Shown here: piece after piece, positions 30,159 through 39,077 of the stretch
How positions within the stretch are numbered: position 1 is the stretch's first letter
Layout of the letters: each line of letters opens with the position of its first letter
Assembly: GCF_016522535.1 (NCBI RefSeq)
Contig: NZ_JAEHOI010000011.1
Location: forward strand, 124,001-188,000
Source: Leucobacter edaphi
GTDB lineage: Bacteria; Actinomycetota; Actinomycetes; Actinomycetales; Microbacteriaceae
Reading direction: 5' to 3'
DNA length: 64,000 nt
Made by a program: the position numbers and the translations under genes
The notes under the pieces: generated by a model
What the model was told of the DNA's origin: nothing
The model's input: the letters and a program-made list of their open reading frames with translations, nothing else
The model's database searches: none

Positions 30159-30698
30159 TCAGGCGCGCGGGGGAAGCGGCGGCCCGTCGGGGAAGTCACT
30201 GCGGGTCAGATCCATGAACAGCGCGTCCTCGAGGTGACCGCCGGGCCGCACCTGGTAGTCGCGGAGCACGCCGATCCGCTGAAAACCGAGCCGCTCGTAG
30301 CTGCGGATCGCGCCGTCGTTGTTGATGTTCGGGTCGAGGGTGACGCGCGTGATCCCGTCGGCGAACTCGTCGCGGATCGCGAGCGCGAGGGCCTCCTCGC
30401 CGATCCGACGTCCCCGAAAACGAGTGCCGATGAACAGGTGCATGACCGTGGTCGGGTACTCGGCGTCCGGCCCGCGCATGATCCACAGCGCGCCCGCGCA
30501 CTCCCCCTCGACCTCGATGATGCGGGTGATCTCGGGGGCCTCGAGGAATTCGGCCCGCACCCGCTCGGGCGTGTACCCGACCCACCACAGCGCGACCTCG
30601 GGTTCGAGCAGGATCGCGAGCAGCGGTTCGGCGTCCTCCTCACGAGGCGCGCGAAGCGTCACGAGGGGGCCGGTGATGGGGAGCGGTGCTGCGTTCAT
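30159..30698 (-). CDS. GNAT family N-acetyltransferase
   Basis: The 179-residue protein is a single GNAT domain. The acetyl-CoA pyrophosphate loop reads FRGRRIGEEALALAI, and the strand before it contains MHLFIGTRF. The C-terminal NINNDGAIRSYERLGFQRIGVLRDY is the usual GNAT beta-bulge with the Tyr acid. It belongs to the aminoglycoside 6'-acetyltransferase-like or RimJ/RimL-like group; substrate unknown. It lies between prfA and the MFS gene, separated from prfA by a strong terminator. Confidence 0.86.
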   Translation of the reverse strand: MNAAPLPITGPLVTLRAPREEDAEPLLAILLEPEVALWWVGYTPERVRAEFLEAPEITRIIEVEGECAGALWIMRGPDAEYPTTVMHLFIGTRFRGRRIGEEALALAIRDEFADGITRVTLDPNINNDGAIRSYERLGFQRIGVLRDYQVRPGGHLEDALFMDLTRSDFPDGPPLPPRA

Positions 30699-30842
30699 CC
30701 GGCAAGCGTAGCGCGGGGCGGGGACGGCGCAACAGTGCCAGTTTCTGACTCACCTGGCGCACCTTTCCCGTCCTGCTCTCGGCCGCGCGATCGGCGCCCG
30801 CACCCCGGCTGAGGGGCACGGACCCTACGGGCCGAACGACCG

Positions 30843-30886
30843 GAGCCCCCGCCCAGCAGCGCGAACGCTGCACGGGGCGGGGGCTC
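30843..30886 (-). terminator. Strong hairpin after prfA
   Basis: GAGCCCCCGCCC (30843-30854) pairs perfectly with 30875-30886, with a further GCAGCG/CGCTGC pairing and a GAA loop inside. It lies 24 bases after the prfA stop. A T-run is lacking on either strand. Confidence 0.7.
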
Positions 30887-30909
30887 CTGAACCGTGTGGT
30901 GAGCTGCGA

Positions 30910-31983
30910 TTACGAACCGAGGTCCGCGAGTCGCGCCTCCTCGTCCATGCGAACGCAGGACTCGATCACCGGGTCGAGCGCGCCGTTCATGACGGCGTCG
31001 AGGTTGTACGCCTTGTATCCCGTGCGGTGATCCGCGATGCGGTTCTCCGGGAAGTTGTACGTGCGGATCCGCTCGGAGCGATCCATCGTGCGGATCTGGC
31101 TCGAGCGATGCGCACTCGCCTCGGCGGCCGCCTCTTCCTGCTGCTTCGCGAGCAGGCGCGCCCGGAGCACGCGCATCGCGGCGTCCCGGTTCTGCAGCTG
31201 GCTTTTCTCGTTCTGCATCGCCACAACGATCCCCGTGGGGAGGTGCGTGATACGGACGGCGGAGTCGGTCGTGTTGACCGACTGGCCGCCGGGGCCCGAG
31301 GAGCGATAGACGTCGATCTTGAGGTCGTTCTGGTTGATCTCGACCTCTTCGGGCTCGTCGACCTCGGGGTAGACGAGCACGCCCGTCGTCGAGGTGTGGA
31401 TGCGGCCCTGCGACTCGGTCACGGGGACGCGCTGCACCCGGTGCACGCCGCCCTCGTACTTGAGGTGCGCCCACACGCCCTGCGACGGGTCGCTCGCGTT
31501 CGACTTGATCGCGATCTGGACGTTCTTGTACCCGCCCAGGTCGCTCTCGTCCTTCTCGAGCATCTCGGTCTTCCAGCCCTTGGACTCCGCGTAGTGGAGG
31601 TACATGCGGAGCAGGTCGGCGCCGAACAGCGCCGATTCGGCCCCGCCCTCGCCGCCCTTGATCTCGAGGATCACGTCGCGGGCGTCGTCGGGATCGCGCG
31701 GGATCAGGAGTCGGCGGACCTTCTCCTGCGCCTCCGCGAGCCCCTCCTCGAGGCCGGGGATCTCCTCGGCGAACGCCTCGTCCTCGCGCGCGAGTTCGCG
31801 CGCGGCTTCGAGGTCGTCGCCGAGCTGACTCCACTGCTCATAGGCGGACTTGATCTTGCTCAGCTCCGCGTAGCGGCGGTTGACCTTCTTGGCGCGGCCA
31901 GCGTCGGCGTGGAGCGCCGGGTCGGCGAGCTCCTCCTGCAGGTTCGCGTGCTCGAGGAGCAGCGATTCAACCTGTTCGAACAT
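30910..31983 (-). CDS. prfA: Peptide chain release factor 1
   Basis: RF1 ends translation at UAA and UAG. The 357-residue protein has the catalytic GGQ in [17 protein letters not shown] and the anticodon-like PxT region, represented by VPVTESQGR just before it. The N-terminal helical domain 1 is complete. It lies 26 bases downstream of rho, the usual actinobacterial order. The usual next gene, prmC, is displaced by the cysK-cysE segment. Confidence 0.96.
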   Translation of the reverse strand: MFEQVESLLLEHANLQEELADPALHADAGRAKKVNRRYAELSKIKSAYEQWSQLGDDLEAARELAREDEAFAEEIPGLEEGLAEAQEKVRRLLIPRDPDDARDVILEIKGGEGGAESALFGADLLRMYLHYAESKGWKTEMLEKDESDLGGYKNVQIAIKSNASDPSQGVWAHLKYEGGVHRVQRVPVTESQGRIHTSTTGVLVYPEVDEPEEVEINQNDLKIDVYRSSGPGGQSVNTTDSAVRITHLPTGIVVAMQNEKSQLQNRDAAMRVLRARLLAKQQEEAAAEASAHRSSQIRTMDRSERIRTYNFPENRIADHRTGYKAYNLDAVMNGALDPVIESCVRMDEEARLADLGS

Positions 31984-32009
31984 GCCTGTCGTTCCTTTCG
32001 GACCGGGGA

Positions 32010-34160
32010 TCAGGCGCCGAAGCCGGTGCGGCGCGCCTCGGCGAGGAGGGCCGCGTTCGACTCGGCCGCGCGGATCCGATCGGCCGCCTTGGCGTCCGAC
32101 TCGAGCTCGAGCAGCGTGCCACGCAGCGCGGTGAGCGCGTGCGACTCCGCTTCGCCGAGCAGGAGGTCCTCATGACGGGTGCCGGAGTGCTTGAGCTTCA
32201 GCACCGGGGTCGAACCGACCGCGCCGAAACGGGCCTCGCTGTTGACGACGCGGCGCGCCTCGCGGAGCAGCAGCGCGTCGCCATCGAGCTCGGGCTTCGC
32301 ATCGATCACGGCGATCACGGTCAGCGATCCGCCGTTCTCGAGGTTGCGGCCCGAGGCGAGGAGGCGCTTGATCTGCGCGAGCGCGAACTCGTCGATCTCG
32401 TCGTGGCCGGGGCGCGCCTGAGCGTGCTGGGCCTGCGCGTAGGCGCGGGCAAGCCGGTTCAGGGAGTCGACGAGGATCACGACGTCGTGGCCGAGCTCGA
32501 CGAGTCGCTTGGCGCGCTCGAAGGCGAGCTCCGCGATCGTCGCCTGATCCTCGGCGGGGCGCTCGAAGGAGGCCGCGACGACCTCGCCCTGGACGGTGCG
32601 TTCGAGGTGGGTGATCTCCTCGGGCTGGGCCTCCGCGAGGACGAGCATGAGGTGCGTCTCGGGCTTGCTCGCCGCGACACCGGCTGCGAGCTCCGTGATC
32701 ACGTCGACACCCTCGACCTTGGACGGCAGGGCGACGAGCGCGCGCTGGCCGAGGCCGATGGGGGCGAAGAGGTCGATCGCGCGGCCGGCGACTGCGCTCT
32801 GGGTCGACTCGACGAGGAGGCGATCCTGCGGGAAGACCGGGGTCTGCTCCGCGAAGTCGCTGCGCTTCTCGTTCTCCTCGACGGGACGGCCGTTGATCGA
32901 GTCGATCTTCACGATCGCGTTGTACTTCTGACGGCCGCCGCCCTCGCCCTCGCGGGGCTGGCGGATCGCGCCGACGATCGCGTCGCCGCGGCGCAGGCCG
33001 TACTTCTTGACCTGACCGAGCGAGACGTAGACGTCGCTCGTGCCGGGGAGGTAGCCGCTCGTGCGGACGAACGCGTAGTTGTCGAGGACGTCGAGGATGC
33101 CCGCGATCGGGAGGAGCACGTCCTCCTCGGTGATCTCCGGCTCGAAGTCGTCGCCCTGGCCGCGGCGCTTGCGATCGCGCTGACGCGTGCGGCTGGAGCG
33201 GGTCCCGCCGTCGGCGTTGTCGTTGCGCTCGCTGCGCTCGTTGCGGCCGTTACGGCCGTTGCCGCGCTCGCCGTTCTTCTGGTTCTGCTGGCCCTTGGCC
33301 TCGTCGCCGCCCTCCGAGGCGTTTGCCTCATTGTCGGTCTGATCGGCCTTCTGTCCGCGACCGCGGCGGCCACGGCCGCGCGCGGGCTTCTCGTCGTCGG
33401 CCGGGGCGTCGGCATCGTTCTTCTCGGCGGCGGGAGCGGCGTCGGCGTTCTCGCGAGCGCCCTCGCTCTCGGGCTTCGCAGCCTTTTCGGCCGGCTCAGC
33501 CTGCTCAGCCTGCTCGCCCTGGTCGGTCGAGGCGTCGGCGTCCTTCGCGGCCTTGGTCCGGCGGGAAGCCGTGCGCTTGGCGGGCTTTTCTGCGGCCTCG
33601 GTCCCGGCGGCCTCCGCTGCCGGGGTGGACGCCTCGGCGCTCGCGGCATCGGACTCCGCGGGTGCGGCCTCGACGGCCTGGGCGCGGCGGCTGCGCGTGC
33701 GCTTCGCGGGTGCGGGAGCCTCGGCTGCGGTGTCCTCCGTGGCGGCCGGCGCCTCGGCGGCAGCGGCGTCGGCACCCTCGGCGGGCGCGTCAACCTTCTT
33801 GCGGCTGCGCGTCGCGCGCTTCTTCGGCGCCTCCTCTGCAGCGGCAGGAGCCTCCGCGGCGGCGGGAGCCTCGGCGGCGGGAGCCGCGGTCTCAGCGGCA
33901 GCGGCGTCGGCACCCTCGGCGGGCGCATCAACCTTCTTGCGGCTGCGCGTCGCGCGCTTCTTCGGCGCCTCCTCGGCAGCGGCAGGGGCCTCCGCGGCGG
34001 CGGGGGCCTCGGCGGCGGGGGCAGCAGCCTCAGCGGCCGGCTCGCTCACGGTGCCGGCGGCGGCGCTCACGCGACGCGAGGCCCGGCGGCGCACGGGCGC
34101 TGCGTTTGCCGCGTCATCCGCGGCGGATACGGTGTTCTGTTCTTCAACGTTGGATTCCAC
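32010..34160 (-). CDS. rho: Rho-like protein with degenerate ATPase motifs
   Basis: The 716-residue protein sits at the conserved rho position, upstream of prfA and downstream of thrB. Residues 1-330 are an Ala/Lys/Arg/Asp-rich disordered extension with a tandem repeat; about 335-455 form the cold-shock-like RNA-binding domain; the rest is the RecA-like domain. Walker B (DVVILVDS, 559-566) and the arginine finger (SGTR, R662) are kept. The P-loop, PKAGKT in normal Rho, reads PSKVEG at 479-484, the DERPEE segment reads EAQPEE, and the Q- and R-loops are unrecognisable. Gap-free flanks argue against a frameshift. Normal ATPase and helicase action looks unlikely. GTG start with GAGAGGAC upstream. 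Confidence 0.85.
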   Translation of the reverse strand: MESNVEEQNTVSAADDAANAAPVRRRASRRVSAAAGTVSEPAAEAAAPAAEAPAAAEAPAAAEEAPKKRATRSRKKVDAPAEGADAAAAETAAPAAEAPAAAEAPAAAEEAPKKRATRSRKKVDAPAEGADAAAAEAPAATEDTAAEAPAPAKRTRSRRAQAVEAAPAESDAASAEASTPAAEAAGTEAAEKPAKRTASRRTKAAKDADASTDQGEQAEQAEPAEKAAKPESEGARENADAAPAAEKNDADAPADDEKPARGRGRRGRGQKADQTDNEANASEGGDEAKGQQNQKNGERGNGRNGRNERSERNDNADGGTRSSRTRQRDRKRRGQGDDFEPEITEEDVLLPIAGILDVLDNYAFVRTSGYLPGTSDVYVSLGQVKKYGLRRGDAIVGAIRQPREGEGGGRQKYNAIVKIDSINGRPVEENEKRSDFAEQTPVFPQDRLLVESTQSAVAGRAIDLFAPIGLGQRALVALPSKVEGVDVITELAAGVAASKPETHLMLVLAEAQPEEITHLERTVQGEVVAASFERPAEDQATIAELAFERAKRLVELGHDVVILVDSLNRLARAYAQAQHAQARPGHDEIDEFALAQIKRLLASGRNLENGGSLTVIAVIDAKPELDGDALLLREARRVVNSEARFGAVGSTPVLKLKHSGTRHEDLLLGEAESHALTALRGTLLELESDAKAADRIRAAESNAALLAEARRTGFGA
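33757..34032 (-). repeat. Two tandem 138-bp repeats in the rho N-terminal extension
   Basis: Copies at 33757-33894 and 33895-34032 are nearly identical and encode the same 46-residue unit: an Ala/Glu/Pro run, then [10 protein letters not shown] and DAPAEGAD. The length is a multiple of three, so copy number can change without breaking the frame. Each unit adds one basic patch likely to contact RNA. Confidence 0.85.
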
Positions 34161-34316
34161 GTCTGTCCTCTCGGAGTGGCCGCGGGGTATCCGCCCTCAG
34201 AGGAGCGGGGCCTCCCGCGAACGGTGCACATGTGTGCGTCACGAACGCCGGACATGAACGTCACGGCGGGTAAACGATCCACACCCGCGATCGCGGGACA
34301 CGGCGGAATCCGAAAA

Positions 34317-35261
34317 CTATCGAACCGGATCCGCGGGGATCGCCTCCACTGTAGCACCCTTGGAATCGACGGCCAGGATCAACACCCTCCAGTCGGGATG
34401 CCGTTCGGCGACGAGATCCGCTGCGGCCTGCCGCTCGGCGGGGCCGTCCGTGAGCACGAGCACGGACGGGCCGGCTCCCGAGACCACCGCGGGATACCCG
34501 GCGTCGCGCAACTCCCCGATCAGGTCGCGAGTCGCGGGCATCGCCTCACCGCGGTAGTTCTGGTGCAGCCGGTCTTCCGTCGCCTCGAGCAGCAGCTCGG
34601 GGCTCTGCGTCAGCGCCGCGATGAGCAGTGCTGAGCGCGACACGTTGAACACCGCGTCCTCGTGCGGCACCTGGGCGGGCTGCAGGCTGCGGGCCAGCCG
34701 CGTCGACATCGTGAAGCTCGGAACGAGCACGAGCGGCGCGACCCCGCGGTGCACCATGAGGCGCTTGAAGCGGGGGCCGGTCTCGTTGGTCCAGGCGATC
34801 GTGAGGCCCCCGAACAGGGCGGGCGCCACATTGTCGGGGTGGCCCTCGAGCTCGGTGGCGTAGGCGAGCAGCTGCTCCTCCGTGAGCTCGATCGGGTCGT
34901 CCGGGTCGCTCTCGAGCAGGCCCGCGGCGATCATCACGCCGGCAACGATCGCGGAACCCGATGACCCCATGCCGCGGCCGTGCGGGATCCGGTTCTCGGC
35001 GTTCAGCTCGAGACCGGGCATTTCGCGGCCGAGACTGCGGAAGACATGCGCGGCGGCCTGCACGACGAGGTTCGACTCGTCGGTCGCGACCTCCCCCTCG
35101 CCCACTCCAGACACCGTGACGCTTGCGCCGGGCTCCTCGCGGGTCGTCGCGGTGACCTCGTCACCGTACGCCAGCGCGATCCCGAGCGTGTCGAAGCCGG
35201 GCCCGAGGTTCGCGCTCGTTGCGGGAACGTGGACGCGGACCGCGCGGCGCGCGGCGCTCAT
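34317..35261 (-). CDS. thrB: Homoserine kinase
   Basis: ThrB phosphorylates homoserine on the way to threonine. The 314-residue GHMP kinase begins VHVPATSANLGPGFDTLGIALA and has the ATP loop IPHGRGMGSSGSAIVAG. The C-terminal SGAGPSVLVLT motif is present. Its ATG overlaps the hom stop (ATGA), so the two are coupled. Threonine synthase (thrC), often placed between them in actinobacteria, is not in this operon. Confidence 0.95.
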   Translation of the reverse strand: MSAARRAVRVHVPATSANLGPGFDTLGIALAYGDEVTATTREEPGASVTVSGVGEGEVATDESNLVVQAAAHVFRSLGREMPGLELNAENRIPHGRGMGSSGSAIVAGVMIAAGLLESDPDDPIELTEEQLLAYATELEGHPDNVAPALFGGLTIAWTNETGPRFKRLMVHRGVAPLVLVPSFTMSTRLARSLQPAQVPHEDAVFNVSRSALLIAALTQSPELLLEATEDRLHQNYRGEAMPATRDLIGELRDAGYPAVVSGAGPSVLVLTDGPAERQAAADLVAERHPDWRVLILAVDSKGATVEAIPADPVR

Positions 35262-36574
35262 GCGCGGCCCTCCAGGCGGAGGACGCTCGTCACGGCGAGC
35301 ACTTCTTCGCTCGCGCGGAGGGCGTCGACGGTCGCGGCGAGGTCGGCCTCGCGCGCCTGGTGGGTGCCGATCACGAGGGCTGCACGGCCCTCGCCGTCGC
35401 TGCCAGGTGCGACGGTCTGCTCGACGCTCGCGGCCGAAACACCGTGCTCCGCGAGGAGCCCGGCGATCGCGGCGAGCACGCCGGGACGATCGTGCACCTC
35501 GAGCATGATCTGGTAGGCCGTCGTGACCTCTCCGACCGGGAGGATCGGGAGTTCGGCGTGCAGCGAGCCGGGGATCCCCGGGCCGCCGATGACGTGGCGC
35601 CGCGCCGCGGAGACGAGGTCGCCGAGCACCGCGGAGGCCGTCTCGGCCCCGCCCGCTCCCGCGCCGTAGAACATGAGTTCGCCCGCGGCCTCCGCCTCGA
35701 CGAACACGGCGTTCTTACCGCCGTAGACCGCAGCGAGCGGGTGATCGCGCCTGATCAGGGCCGGGTAGACGCGTGCGGAGACGCCGTCGACGCCGTCGCT
35801 CGAGGTGAGACGCTCGGCGATCGCGAGCAGCTTGATCACGTAGCCGGCGCTCTTCGCGGCCTCGACCTGCGCCGCGGTGATGTTCGCGATGCCCTCGCGG
35901 TACACCGAGTCGACGGGCACCTCGGTGTGGAAGGCGATGCTCGCGAGGATCGTGGCCTTCTGCGCGGCGTCGTAGCCCTCGACGTCGAGCGTCGGATCCG
36001 CCTCGAGGTAGCCGAGCTCGCTCGCGACGCGCATCGCGTCCTCCGCGCTGTCGCCGAAGCGGTCCATGCGGTCGAGGATGTAGTTCGTCGAGCCGTTGAC
36101 GATGCCGAGCACGCGGGTGACGTGATCGCCCGCGAGGCTCTCGCGGAGCGGGCGCAGGATCGGGATCGCCGCCGCGACGGCGGCCTCGTACGACAGCTGA
36201 GCGCCTACCTGCTCCGCGGCGTCGGACAGCTCGGGGCCGTGCGCCGCGATCAGGGCTTTGTTCGCCGTGACGACGTCAGCCCCGCCCTGCAGCGCCTGCA
36301 GGATGAGGCCCCGCGCGGGTTCGATCCCGCCCATCAGCTCGACGACGATGTCAGCGCCCTGCACGAGGCGCTCCGCGTCCGTGGTGAAGAGTTCGCGCGG
36401 CAGCTCGACATCGCGCTTCGCGTCGACGTCCCGCACCGCGATCCCCGCGAGGGAGAGCCGCGCGCCGATGCGCGCCGCGAGCTCGTCGCCGTGCTCGAGG
36501 ATCAGCCTGGCCGTCTGCGCTCCGACCGAGCCGCAGCCCAGTAGAGCGACGCGGAGGTCACGGTAACCGTTCAC
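35258..36574 (-). CDS. hom: Homoserine dehydrogenase
   Basis: The enzyme reduces aspartate semialdehyde to homoserine. The 438-residue protein has an N-terminal Rossmann motif (VALLGCGSVGAQ), the catalytic domain with GIVNGSTNYILDRM and the Lys/Asp active site, and a C-terminal ACT domain (about 355-430) for feedback control by threonine. The start overlaps the lysA stop in GTGA. lysA-hom-thrB is therefore one coupled unit for the aspartate family. Confidence 0.96.
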   Translation of the reverse strand: MNGYRDLRVALLGCGSVGAQTARLILEHGDELAARIGARLSLAGIAVRDVDAKRDVELPRELFTTDAERLVQGADIVVELMGGIEPARGLILQALQGGADVVTANKALIAAHGPELSDAAEQVGAQLSYEAAVAAAIPILRPLRESLAGDHVTRVLGIVNGSTNYILDRMDRFGDSAEDAMRVASELGYLEADPTLDVEGYDAAQKATILASIAFHTEVPVDSVYREGIANITAAQVEAAKSAGYVIKLLAIAERLTSSDGVDGVSARVYPALIRRDHPLAAVYGGKNAVFVEAEAAGELMFYGAGAGGAETASAVLGDLVSAARRHVIGGPGIPGSLHAELPILPVGEVTTAYQIMLEVHDRPGVLAAIAGLLAEHGVSAASVEQTVAPGSDGEGRAALVIGTHQAREADLAATVDALRASEEVLAVTSVLRLEGRA

Positions 36575-38043
36575 TTCGATACCCCATTCTCACCAGTGGT
36601 GTGTGCCGCGGCCGAGTCGATGCTCTGCGCCACGAGTTCTGATTCGGACTGCCCGCGCACGATGAGCCGTGGCGTACCGCCCTTCACCGCGACCACGGGC
36701 GGTCGCGGGACGTAGTTGTAGTTGCTGGCGAGCGACCAGCAGTAGGCGCCCGTCGCTGCGACGGCGAGCACGTCGCCCGGCTCGACGTCGCCGGGCAGGC
36801 GGTCGCGCTGCACGACGATGTCGCCCGACTCGCAGTGCTTCCCCACCACGCGGACGAGCCGCGGCTCGACATCGCTCCTGCGGTTCGCGATCCTGACCTG
36901 ATAATCCGCGCCGTAGAGCGCCGTGCGGGCGTTGTCGCTCATGCCGCCGTCGACGCTCACGTAGAGCCGCTCGGTCGCGCCGCCGTCCGCGGGATCCGCC
37001 TCGGCGTCGCTGCCCGCGAGATCGACGGTCTTCGTGGTGCCGACCGTGTAGAGCGTGATCCCGGACTGCCCGATCACGGAGCGGCCGGGCTCGAACGCGA
37101 GGCGCGGAATCGGCACGCCGACCTCGGCAGCGGTTTCGGCGACGATGTCGGCGAGCTCGCGCGCGATCACCGCGACGTCAGGTGCGGCATCCGCCTCGGC
37201 GCTCGTGTAGGCGATCCCGAATCCGCCGCCCAGATTGAGCTCCGGGATCGGGCCGCCAGCGATCTCCGCGAGCGCCGGGTAGGCGCCGAGCAGACGGCGC
37301 GCCGATTCGCGGAATCCCTCGGTCGCGAAGATCTGGGAGCCGATGTGGCAGTGGAGGCCGACGAAGTCGAGGCTGTCGTGCGCGACGATCGCCGCGACGA
37401 GCCGGGGCGCCTCCGCGAGCGGCTGGCCGAACTTCTGATCCTCGTGGGAGGTGGCGAGGAAGTCGTGGGTCGAGGCGTGCACCCCGCTGTTCACGCGCAG
37501 GCGCACGCGCTGGCGACGGCCGGCCGCGCGCGCGGCGGCCGCGATCCGCTCGGTCTCGATCTCGCTGTCGATGATGATCGTTCCGACCCCGGCCTCGACG
37601 GCTCGGGTGATCTCGGCGACGGACTTGTTGTTGCCGTGGAAGCCGATCCGCTCGGGCGGCACCCCGGCCGCGAGCGCGACCGCGAGCTCGCCGCCGCTCG
37701 CGACATCGACGAAGAGGCCCTCCTCCACCATCCAGCGGGCGACCTCGATGCAGAGGAACGCCTTGCCAGCGTAGTAGACGGTGGCCGAGGTGCCGACGCG
37801 TTCCGCCTCACCCTGCAGCGCCTCGCGGATGGCGCGGGCGCGGGCGCGGGCGCCATCCTCATCGATGACGTAGAGCGGCGAGCCGAACTCCTCGACCAGC
37901 TCGGTGACGGGGAGGTCTCCCAGCTTGAGGATTCCGCACGAGCTGCCGCGCCGGGCGGACGTCGGGAAGACGCGGGCGTCGATCTCGTTCGGATCCGCCA
38001 TCGCCGCGGGGTTCGCGGGCGGCGCGGACTGCGACTCGGTCAT
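36571..38043 (-). CDS. lysA: Diaminopimelate decarboxylase
   Basis: LysA makes lysine from meso-diaminopimelate. The 490-residue fold-type III PLP protein has the Schiff-base lysine in VYYAGKAFLC, the GxxGS-like HCHIGSQIF, LGGGFGIAY, and the late CESGDIVVQR and GAYCWSLASNYN motifs. Start ATG with AGGAG. Length is a little above E. coli because of an N-terminal extension. It begins the lysA-hom-thrB series. Confidence 0.96.
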   Translation of the reverse strand: MTESQSAPPANPAAMADPNEIDARVFPTSARRGSSCGILKLGDLPVTELVEEFGSPLYVIDEDGARARARAIREALQGEAERVGTSATVYYAGKAFLCIEVARWMVEEGLFVDVASGGELAVALAAGVPPERIGFHGNNKSVAEITRAVEAGVGTIIIDSEIETERIAAAARAAGRRQRVRLRVNSGVHASTHDFLATSHEDQKFGQPLAEAPRLVAAIVAHDSLDFVGLHCHIGSQIFATEGFRESARRLLGAYPALAEIAGGPIPELNLGGGFGIAYTSAEADAAPDVAVIARELADIVAETAAEVGVPIPRLAFEPGRSVIGQSGITLYTVGTTKTVDLAGSDAEADPADGGATERLYVSVDGGMSDNARTALYGADYQVRIANRRSDVEPRLVRVVGKHCESGDIVVQRDRLPGDVEPGDVLAVAATGAYCWSLASNYNYVPRPPVVAVKGGTPRLIVRGQSESELVAQSIDSAAAHTTGENGVSK

Positions 38044-38258
38044 CGGTTCACTCCTGGTCGGCTGGCTGCGGGATCGGGGTGTCGGTCGACGCTCGCGCGG
38101 GCTCCTGCGTCGGAGACCGGTGGCGAGCGGACCCGGATTGGCCCCTGAAGCCGTGCGAACGGGGGCCTTGGCCCCGGAACGAACCCGTCCAGCTTAGCGC
38201 GAGACGCATGCCCGTCGCGTCCCGATCCGCACGCAGGGTGTCACTTTTTTCCCGCGGA

Positions 38259-39062
38259 TTACCCCGCGGCGCAACTGCCGGGGGCCCGCTCCTGGGGATC
38301 AGCGGCGAGCTTCGGCGACAGGTCCGCGCTGACGGCGACCGCTCCGGACGAGGTGAGCTCGATATTCGTGAGGGTGACGCCCCGCGGCAGCCGGTCGCTG
38401 ATGCAGAACACGTGCGGTTTCAGCATGGGGGCGAGCAGGTCGCCGGTCGCGGACGCGATCTGCGTGGCGGACAGGTCGAAGCCAGCGGCGCTCGCGCCCT
38501 TCGGATCGATCTCGACCTTCCCATCGACGACTTTCAGGCCGAGGGTGGCCGAGAGCGGCACCTTCTGACCGAGCATGTCGACCGTGTGGCTCACGACGAG
38601 GCCGCCGTCACGCACCTCGGCGCTCTGCGCGAGGCCCTGCGTCACCATCTCAGCGAAGCCGCTCAGTTGCTCCTTCGGAACGGTGAGTTCCGCGGTGCCG
38701 TCGCTGATCTCGCCGGTCGTCACTGCGAACGGCACCCGCTTCGCGTGCACCTTCACGTCGGCGGCGAGCCCCTCGATGAGCGGGGCATCCGGCACAGAAA
38801 CGGTCACGTCGCCCACACCGCCGCCGACCGCGCTGACCAGCTGCGATCCGCCGAGCTCCACGTCAACCGGGTGATCGGCCGGGAGCTTCAGCTGGCTCTG
38901 CACCGCCCCCGTGATAATGCCGGGCAGGATCAACCGGAGCGCGAGCTCCGCGGCCCCGACGAGCGCACCGATCACGAGCAGCGTGACGAGGAGGCGCACC
39001 CACCACGGCCAGCCGCTGCGGCGACGCCGCGCGGGAGCCTCCTCGAAGATGGCCGTGTCCAT
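38259..39062 (-). CDS. LmeA-like (DUF2993) lipid-binding envelope protein
   Basis: The 267-residue protein has a short Arg-rich cytoplasmic N-terminus, one membrane helix (about 20-45) and a beta-rich extracytoplasmic domain. This matches the DUF2993/LmeA family of actinobacteria, with mycobacterial LmeA tied to lipomannan elongation and phospholipid binding. Two cysteines near the C-terminus (in HVFCISD and GSCAAG) could form a disulfide. It follows argS by 15 bases and is followed by lysA after about 215 bases that hold no gene I can support. Confidence 0.75.
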   Translation of the reverse strand: MDTAIFEEAPARRRRSGWPWWVRLLVTLLVIGALVGAAELALRLILPGIITGAVQSQLKLPADHPVDVELGGSQLVSAVGGGVGDVTVSVPDAPLIEGLAADVKVHAKRVPFAVTTGEISDGTAELTVPKEQLSGFAEMVTQGLAQSAEVRDGGLVVSHTVDMLGQKVPLSATLGLKVVDGKVEIDPKGASAAGFDLSATQIASATGDLLAPMLKPHVFCISDRLPRGVTLTNIELTSSGAVAVSADLSPKLAADPQERAPGSCAAG

Positions 39063-39077
39063 GGCGCTCGTTCCTCT

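Noticed and set aside
32010-34160. Compensating frameshifts to explain the missing Rho P-loop
   Set aside because: Residues before and after the motif align at the same spacing as normal Rho without gaps, and several separate motifs are changed, so a local frameshift does not account for it.
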